Part shown: piece after piece, positions 60,669 to 64,000 of the stretch
Position numbering within the stretch: the first letter of the stretch is position 1
How the letters are laid out: each line of letters begins with the position of its first letter
Assembly (NCBI RefSeq): GCF_022347765.1
Contig: NZ_JAKRFZ010000011.1
Span: 100,006 to 164,005 of the forward strand
Source of the DNA: Pseudoalteromonas sp. OOF1S-7
GTDB lineage: Bacteria > Pseudomonadota > Gammaproteobacteria > Enterobacterales > Alteromonadaceae
Direction: 5' to 3'
Length of the DNA stretch: 64,000 nt
Made by a program: the position numbers and the translations under genes
Notes under the pieces: model-generated
The model's input: only the letters and a program-made list of their open reading frames with translations
Told to the model about the DNA's origin: nothing
Databases searched by the model: none

Positions 60669-61033
60669 ATGAGCCTGAATGGCTTGTCCTGCATTCGCCT
60701 TTGAAAATACATCGAGCGGGTCTGTGTGCAATGCAAAGTCTGCCCCCTTTGATATCTCCTTCACACACCCTGCCACTAGACCAGCAACGGAGAATGTTGG
60801 GGGTTGGGGGTTGGGTGTGTTGTGTTTGAAATGTCTTTTATAGAGCTGCTGCAATAAGCCGGTTCCCCAGCCGCACCGTACAAAAAATTGACACCTTGAT
60901 CTGACATTGACCTGGTTGTAACCAGACAATTTTTAATTGTTTTAAAGGTATAGACAAAAAACATTGAAATACTTACAAGCTTGGTTTGAAAAATGCATGT
61001 GGAAACAACATCCAATGTAAGAATGTCGCCAAG
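60669..61033. other. Intergenic stretch without a supported gene
   Basis: About 365 bp. It contains a G-rich track at about 60796-60820 (TTGGGGGTTGGGGGTTGGGTG) with three clear G-runs, one short of a regular quadruplex, and otherwise no recognisable element. Several open frames of 70-90 codons on the minus strand lack ribosome sites. Confidence 0.45.
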
Positions 61034-61348
61034 ATGAATAAAAATACAAATACAGTTTATGTGTTAAGCGGGTACGCTAAATGTTCAACCACTCACCACG
61101 AAAAGTACAAACTCGGCAACAAACATTCCATCGGCCTGCTTACAACCGATGAACACTATCAAGATAACATCAATCAGCTTAAGACTTTTATTAATGACTT
61201 AGGTTGGGAATCCATTACGTTTTGCATAGTTGAGAAGGTCAACGATATCAGTACTTTATCCAATGATGTTTTGATATCAAGTTTTCTTCGCGCTCAGAAA
61301 AATGGCCAATCACTGGTGGTGAATGATCAGCCTATTACAGTGCATTAA
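61034..61348 (+). CDS. Hypothetical protein, 104 aa
   Basis: 104 residues from the ATG at 61034 (NKNTNTVYVLSGYAKCSTTH). It mixes short strands and helices (NQLKTFINDLGWESITFCIV, DVLISSFLRAQKNGQSLVVN), no signal peptide or membrane segment. A/T-rich compared with its neighbours, as accessory genes often are. Family not recognised. Confidence 0.55.
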   Translation: MNKNTNTVYVLSGYAKCSTTHHEKYKLGNKHSIGLLTTDEHYQDNINQLKTFINDLGWESITFCIVEKVNDISTLSNDVLISSFLRAQKNGQSLVVNDQPITVH

Positions 61349-61426
61349 GATTATAAATACGTTCTGAAGTATAAGAGCTCGTCACAGTAACACGATGAAT
61401 ATTGAGGCGCCATGGATGTGCTCAGT

Positions 61427-61459
61427 GTTTGGCAGACACCCATTTCAAAATTGCCTGCC
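61427..61459 (+). repeat. REP-like site, copy 2
   Basis: GTTTGGCAGACACCCATTTC followed by AAAATTGCCTGCC. The ends GGCAG and CTGCC are complementary and could form a hairpin around the GACACCCATTTCAAAA core. Shares core and flanks with the copy at 63754. Confidence 0.65.
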
Positions 61460-61536
61460 CGCTGAGTAGCTGTGTAACTGATAGGCGGGTATCTCACAAA
61501 TAGCACAGGTGTCGTTGTCCAAAAAAGCAGCTCCTA

Positions 61537-61971
61537 TTAGCTATTTTCCATCTCGTACTGCTTTAATATGGCCAACATATTCTCTGAGATTGGCGACTTT
61601 TGTCCTGTTATCATATTGAACATCACCACATTCGCATACCCTGTTGTGCATATGGACTGCTGGGACTCACTAAACGCTTCATAGCGCATGGTGAAGCGAT
61701 CTGCTTTGATGTCAGTAATATATGAACCAATATACAAAGTATCTGGAAAGGTAACCGGTCGTTTGTATTGTGCATAAGTATCACGGAGCACAGGGCTATG
61801 TGTGGGCTCTGACAAGATAGAAAGTAATCCTGTCTGTTTTAAAAAGTCTATGCGCGCGGTCTCGAAATAGCGAAAGTACGACACGTTATTCACATGCCCT
61901 AATGCGTCCATTTCGCCCCACACCACATTAATTTTGGTATTAATTGCAAACTTATCGAAAAATTCCTGCAT
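61537..61971 (-). CDS. Acyl-CoA thioesterase (4HBT hot-dog fold)
   Basis: 144 residues. VVWGEMDALGHVNNVSYFRY, then FETARIDFLKQTG is the signature of the 4-hydroxybenzoyl-CoA thioesterase/YbgC class, with the catalytic Asp in the MDALGHVNN loop (about residue 22). It hydrolyses acyl-CoA thioesters; chain preference unknown. The short frame upstream with CAT at 61971 has no strong ribosome site, but the N-terminus matches family length. Confidence 0.9.
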   Translation of the reverse strand: MQEFFDKFAINTKINVVWGEMDALGHVNNVSYFRYFETARIDFLKQTGLLSILSEPTHSPVLRDTYAQYKRPVTFPDTLYIGSYITDIKADRFTMRYEAFSESQQSICTTGYANVVMFNMITGQKSPISENMLAILKQYEMENS

Positions 61972-62165
61972 GATCTTGCCTTTGATTCTGCGTATTTACT
62001 TTGAGGGTAACAACTCATCGTACCAGTAACAAGTGCTATGCGATCTTTCTAATGGCGACTTCAACCAACCTAGCTGAATCAGGTCTTCTCTAGCATGCCT
62101 TTTCGAGCTGAGCATAATTCAAGACCTGAGCCAGCTACAACCCAAATAAGGACCAGTTTCAACAG

Positions 62166-62182
62166 AATTAAGCAGGGTGTCT
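62166..62182 (+). repeat. REP-like word GGGTGTCTTCAAAAC
   Basis: Same word and orientation as the 48464 cluster (GGGTGTCTTTCAAAA), one base shorter. It lies in the 245-bp gap between thioesterase and membrane protein genes, which holds nothing else recognised. Confidence 0.4.
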
Positions 62183-62217
62183 TCAAAACTAGAAGTTGGC
62201 TCAGCCCAAAGAAGTAT

Positions 62218-62646
62218 CTACCCCAATATCGGCAAAAACCCAAAAACCAGCACGGCACAGGCGATTAGTGATAGTAGTGAGCCAGTACGTACCACAACCT
62301 TAACCGTGAATTCGATTGTGTTATTTGCTGAAAATCCAGCGCCAGCGATTGGAAGTGCTTTACTTGCGCCTGTCAGTGAAGCAATTGTTATCCCCAACCA
62401 AATAAGTATGAATCCAAATACGGAACCATAAGCAGCCAGCAATTCCAAAAATAAAGGCAGCTCCACTAACGACCAGATAACGCCGAAGAGTGCCACAGCC
62501 ATGCCACATTGAACAGCCGTCAGGTGACCAGAAAGCGCCATCCGGGAGTTTTTGACATAAGGTATCAATGCACCTTGTATTAACCCAATAAGGAATAAGA
62601 CGATGCCAATAAATATGAGTTGTGCACCTATTTGTGTAAGTTCCAT
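62218..62646 (-). CDS. Styrene-oxide isomerase/hydroxylaminobenzene mutase-like membrane protein
   Basis: 142 residues from the ATG at 62646, with AAGGAG 7 bp upstream. Four membrane segments. LIQGALIPYVKNSRMALSGH followed by LTAVQCGMAVALFGVIW matches the conserved 'N.RM.LS.HL.A...G' stretch of the StyC/HabA family, small haem-binding integral membrane isomerases. The true substrate in a marine bacterium is unknown. Downstream of a Crp-type regulator on the same strand, which may control it. Confidence 0.65.
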   Translation of the reverse strand: MELTQIGAQLIFIGIVLFLIGLIQGALIPYVKNSRMALSGHLTAVQCGMAVALFGVIWSLVELPLFLELLAAYGSVFGFILIWLGITIASLTGASKALPIAGAGFSANNTIEFTVKVVVRTGSLLSLIACAVLVFGFLPILG

Positions 62647-62768
62647 CACCATACTCCTTGCGCATGCCTAACGTCAGGCTCTGTGGTGCCATATACATTC
62701 CACACAATATCAATGCAAAGCAGAGTGCCTGGTTCATCTTGTTGTTTAAACTCTTGAAAGGTATCCAT
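62646..62768 (-). CDS. Possible 40-aa upstream peptide
   Basis: MDTFQEFKQQDEPGTLLCID and then IVWNVYGTTEPDVRHAQGVW, with GGAGATGAAC before the ATG at 62768. Its stop codon overlaps the ATG of the isomerase-like gene by one base (TGATG form), which suggests translational coupling or a leader peptide. No homologue recognised; it may also be chance. Confidence 0.35.
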   Translation of the reverse strand: MDTFQEFKQQDEPGTLLCIDIVWNVYGTTEPDVRHAQGVW

Positions 62769-62820
62769 TGTTCATCTCCAGTGAAAACTACATGGTAAAC
62801 AACGTAATACGAGAGTTCAT

Positions 62821-63414
62821 TCACCTAGATTCATTTTTCAATTTACTCAAAGTCTGGGGAGCGATACCAAGGTAAGAGGCGATATGATATGACTTAACTT
62901 GCTTAAATATCAAAGGGTATTCGTCTAGTAGGCGCTCATACCTTCGGGCGGCAGTCTCTGACATGAGCGAAAGGACACGTTTGTATGTGGCCGAATAATA
63001 GGTGTTGTGTATCCATATTCTAGCCAAAATCGCCCACTTTTTTTGTTGTGAAATAAACTTATCAAGCTCCTCCAGAGGTGCCACGTAAAAAACCGAATCC
63101 TCAAGAATTTCAAAGTTTAGCATTGACCCTGTTTGTTCATAAAAACTGACACTATCGTCCATAAAGTGGTTTAAACCATGCTTACTTTTTCCGCGAAAAT
63201 AGAGTTGCCAGGTATGCTCTTTGCCATTCATATCAATAAGATATGATCTGGCTAAACCGCTTCGAACAAACCATATCTCACTAAAAACGTCACCTGCACG
63301 ATGTACCGTTGTTCCTTTTTTAACATGTTTTGTCTCAAACATACTGCAAGCAGCATCCCATTCGTCATCATTAACAGGAATATGCTGCTCTATCATTTTT
63401 CTAAAATATTTCAT
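62821..63414 (-). CDS. Crp/Fnr-family transcriptional regulator
   Basis: About 197 residues from the ATG at 63414; a GTG at 63465 would add 17 residues. N-terminal cyclic-nucleotide-binding-like barrel: VKKGTTVHRAGDVFSEIWFV and RSGLARSYLIDMNGKEHTWQ. C-terminal helix-turn-helix: SYHIASYLGIAPQTLSKLKN. No four-cysteine Fe-S cluster motif, so it is not an Fnr-type oxygen sensor; the ligand is unknown. The small isomerase-like gene downstream is the obvious candidate target. Confidence 0.88.
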   Translation of the reverse strand: MKYFRKMIEQHIPVNDDEWDAACSMFETKHVKKGTTVHRAGDVFSEIWFVRSGLARSYLIDMNGKEHTWQLYFRGKSKHGLNHFMDDSVSFYEQTGSMLNFEILEDSVFYVAPLEELDKFISQQKKWAILARIWIHNTYYSATYKRVLSLMSETAARRYERLLDEYPLIFKQVKSYHIASYLGIAPQTLSKLKNESR

Positions 63415-63753
63415 AAAGCTACAGTTGTCGGTTTTCTCATATAATGCAACAGACTGAGAAGTCACCAGATATTATTTAAAATCAATAAAGTGGATTGGAA
63501 CGGTATTGCTCAATCTATTTCGTTTCGCCAAAAACCAACCGGATAACAACACCATGCGTGATACTACCATCGTACACGATATGAACAGAAAAAACTGCTC
63601 TCACATTCATGTTAAGCGCCTTAATTCATTGATGCGGGCAACTGAAGCTTTACACGATAGTAATCTATGTTTCTTAACAAACGGAGTTGAAATATACGGA
63701 GTCAGCAGCCGCTAAAAGCATTTTAAGACGAAGCTATTGAACCTGTGACAGGA

Positions 63754-63786
63754 GTTTGGAGACACCCATTCCAAAACTTGTCTGCC
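63754..63786 (+). repeat. REP-like site upstream of the RAYT gene, copy 3
   Basis: GTTTGGAGACACCCATTCCA followed by AAACTTGTCTGCC, close to the copy at 61427 in core and flanks, 53 bp before the transposase start. Its place suggests it is the cognate end of that element. Confidence 0.65.
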
Positions 63787-63838
63787 ACACTTCCACCATC
63801 TATGCTTTTAATCTGCTCCAAGGATGAGGGCGAAGCAA

Positions 63839-64000
63839 ATGCCAGCGGCACGGAAAAGCCAGGTCAGTTTAAATGACACAAAATACTACCACTGCATCTC
63901 TCGCTGTGTCAGGCGTGCCTTTTTATGTGGTGAGGACCCGTTAACAGGCCAGTCTTACGAGCATCGCCGTGAATGGGTTGAAGATAAACTGCTCCTGCTG
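63839..64000 (+). mobile_element. REP-associated tyrosine (Y1/IS200-like) transposase, 5' part
   Basis: The first 54 codons from the ATG at 63839, which follows AAGGATGAGG. NDTKYYHCISRCVRRAFLCG followed by EDPLTGQSYEHRREWVEDKL is the characteristic N-terminus of RAYT/Y1-type transposases in Alteromonadales and Shewanella. The HUH motif and the catalytic Tyr lie beyond the right edge. Such enzymes nick single-stranded REP-type hairpins. Confidence 0.85.

Noticed and set aside
60796..60820. G-quadruplex
   Set aside because: Only three clear G-runs are present; a regular four-run motif is missing.
63554..63715. 53-codon plus-strand frame before the REP-like site
   Set aside because: Weak start context and no recognisable domain; too little support for a gene call.

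Overview
The window reads as a chromosomal segment of a marine gammaproteobacterium of the Alteromonadales, most likely Pseudoalteromonas. This is inferred from the mix of an EttA-type ABC-F protein, a DUF6172 protein, a NaChBac-type sodium channel, spondin-domain secreted proteins, lanthipeptide-like precursors and a RAYT-type transposase. No rRNA, tRNA, integrase or CRISPR array was recognised.

Layout. 1-9.4 kb is core metabolism and envelope: an M48 peptidase with a YjgN-type membrane protein, two envelope proteins, and a metA-metH operon whose MetH is split into two genes behind MetJ-like boxes. 9.56-39.65 kb, entirely on the minus strand, is a headless contractile-tail locus (tailocin-like): regulators, lysozyme and a holin-like protein, then baseplate/fibre modules, then a P2-like core (spike, PAAR tip, gp25, sheath, tube, chaperones, tape measure, gpU, gpX, gpD). 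No terminase, portal, capsid, integrase or replication gene is present. 40-64 kb is on mixed strands: ettA, PilZ, two orphan RiPP-like precursors, a spondin pair beside a two-component system with a recent tandem duplication, MarR, GNAT, an ECF sigma/anti-sigma-like pair, LysE, a secreted lectin-like protein, WbuC, an esterase, a sodium channel and its broken copy, a secreted CBM protein, a SpoU methyltransferase, a thioesterase, a styrene-oxide-isomerase-like membrane protein with a Crp-type regulator, and a RAYT transposase cut by the right edge. Repeats built on GGGTGTC are scattered over the right third.

The most unusual system is the tail locus. The baseplate pair J (wedge, gp6/Tri1-like) and I (gp7/Tri2-like) occurs four times, each pair heading its own cassette of collar adapter, coiled-coil fibre and small chaperone-like protein: A 34.6-38.2 kb, B 31.1-34.5 kb, C 23.5-31.1 kb, D 19.5-23.1 kb. 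Only one copy of every core tail gene follows. Three copies of a promoter-like element, with a GGTCA-N4-TGACC palindrome centred about 41.5 bp before the inferred start, lie before the regulators and (twice, around a terminator) before module D. This suggests two coordinated transcription units: regulators, lysis and modules A-C; and module D plus the core. The tape measure holds twelve tandem 43-residue repeats without a single length change. One reading is a particle whose baseplate carries several alternative or mixed receptor-binding arms.
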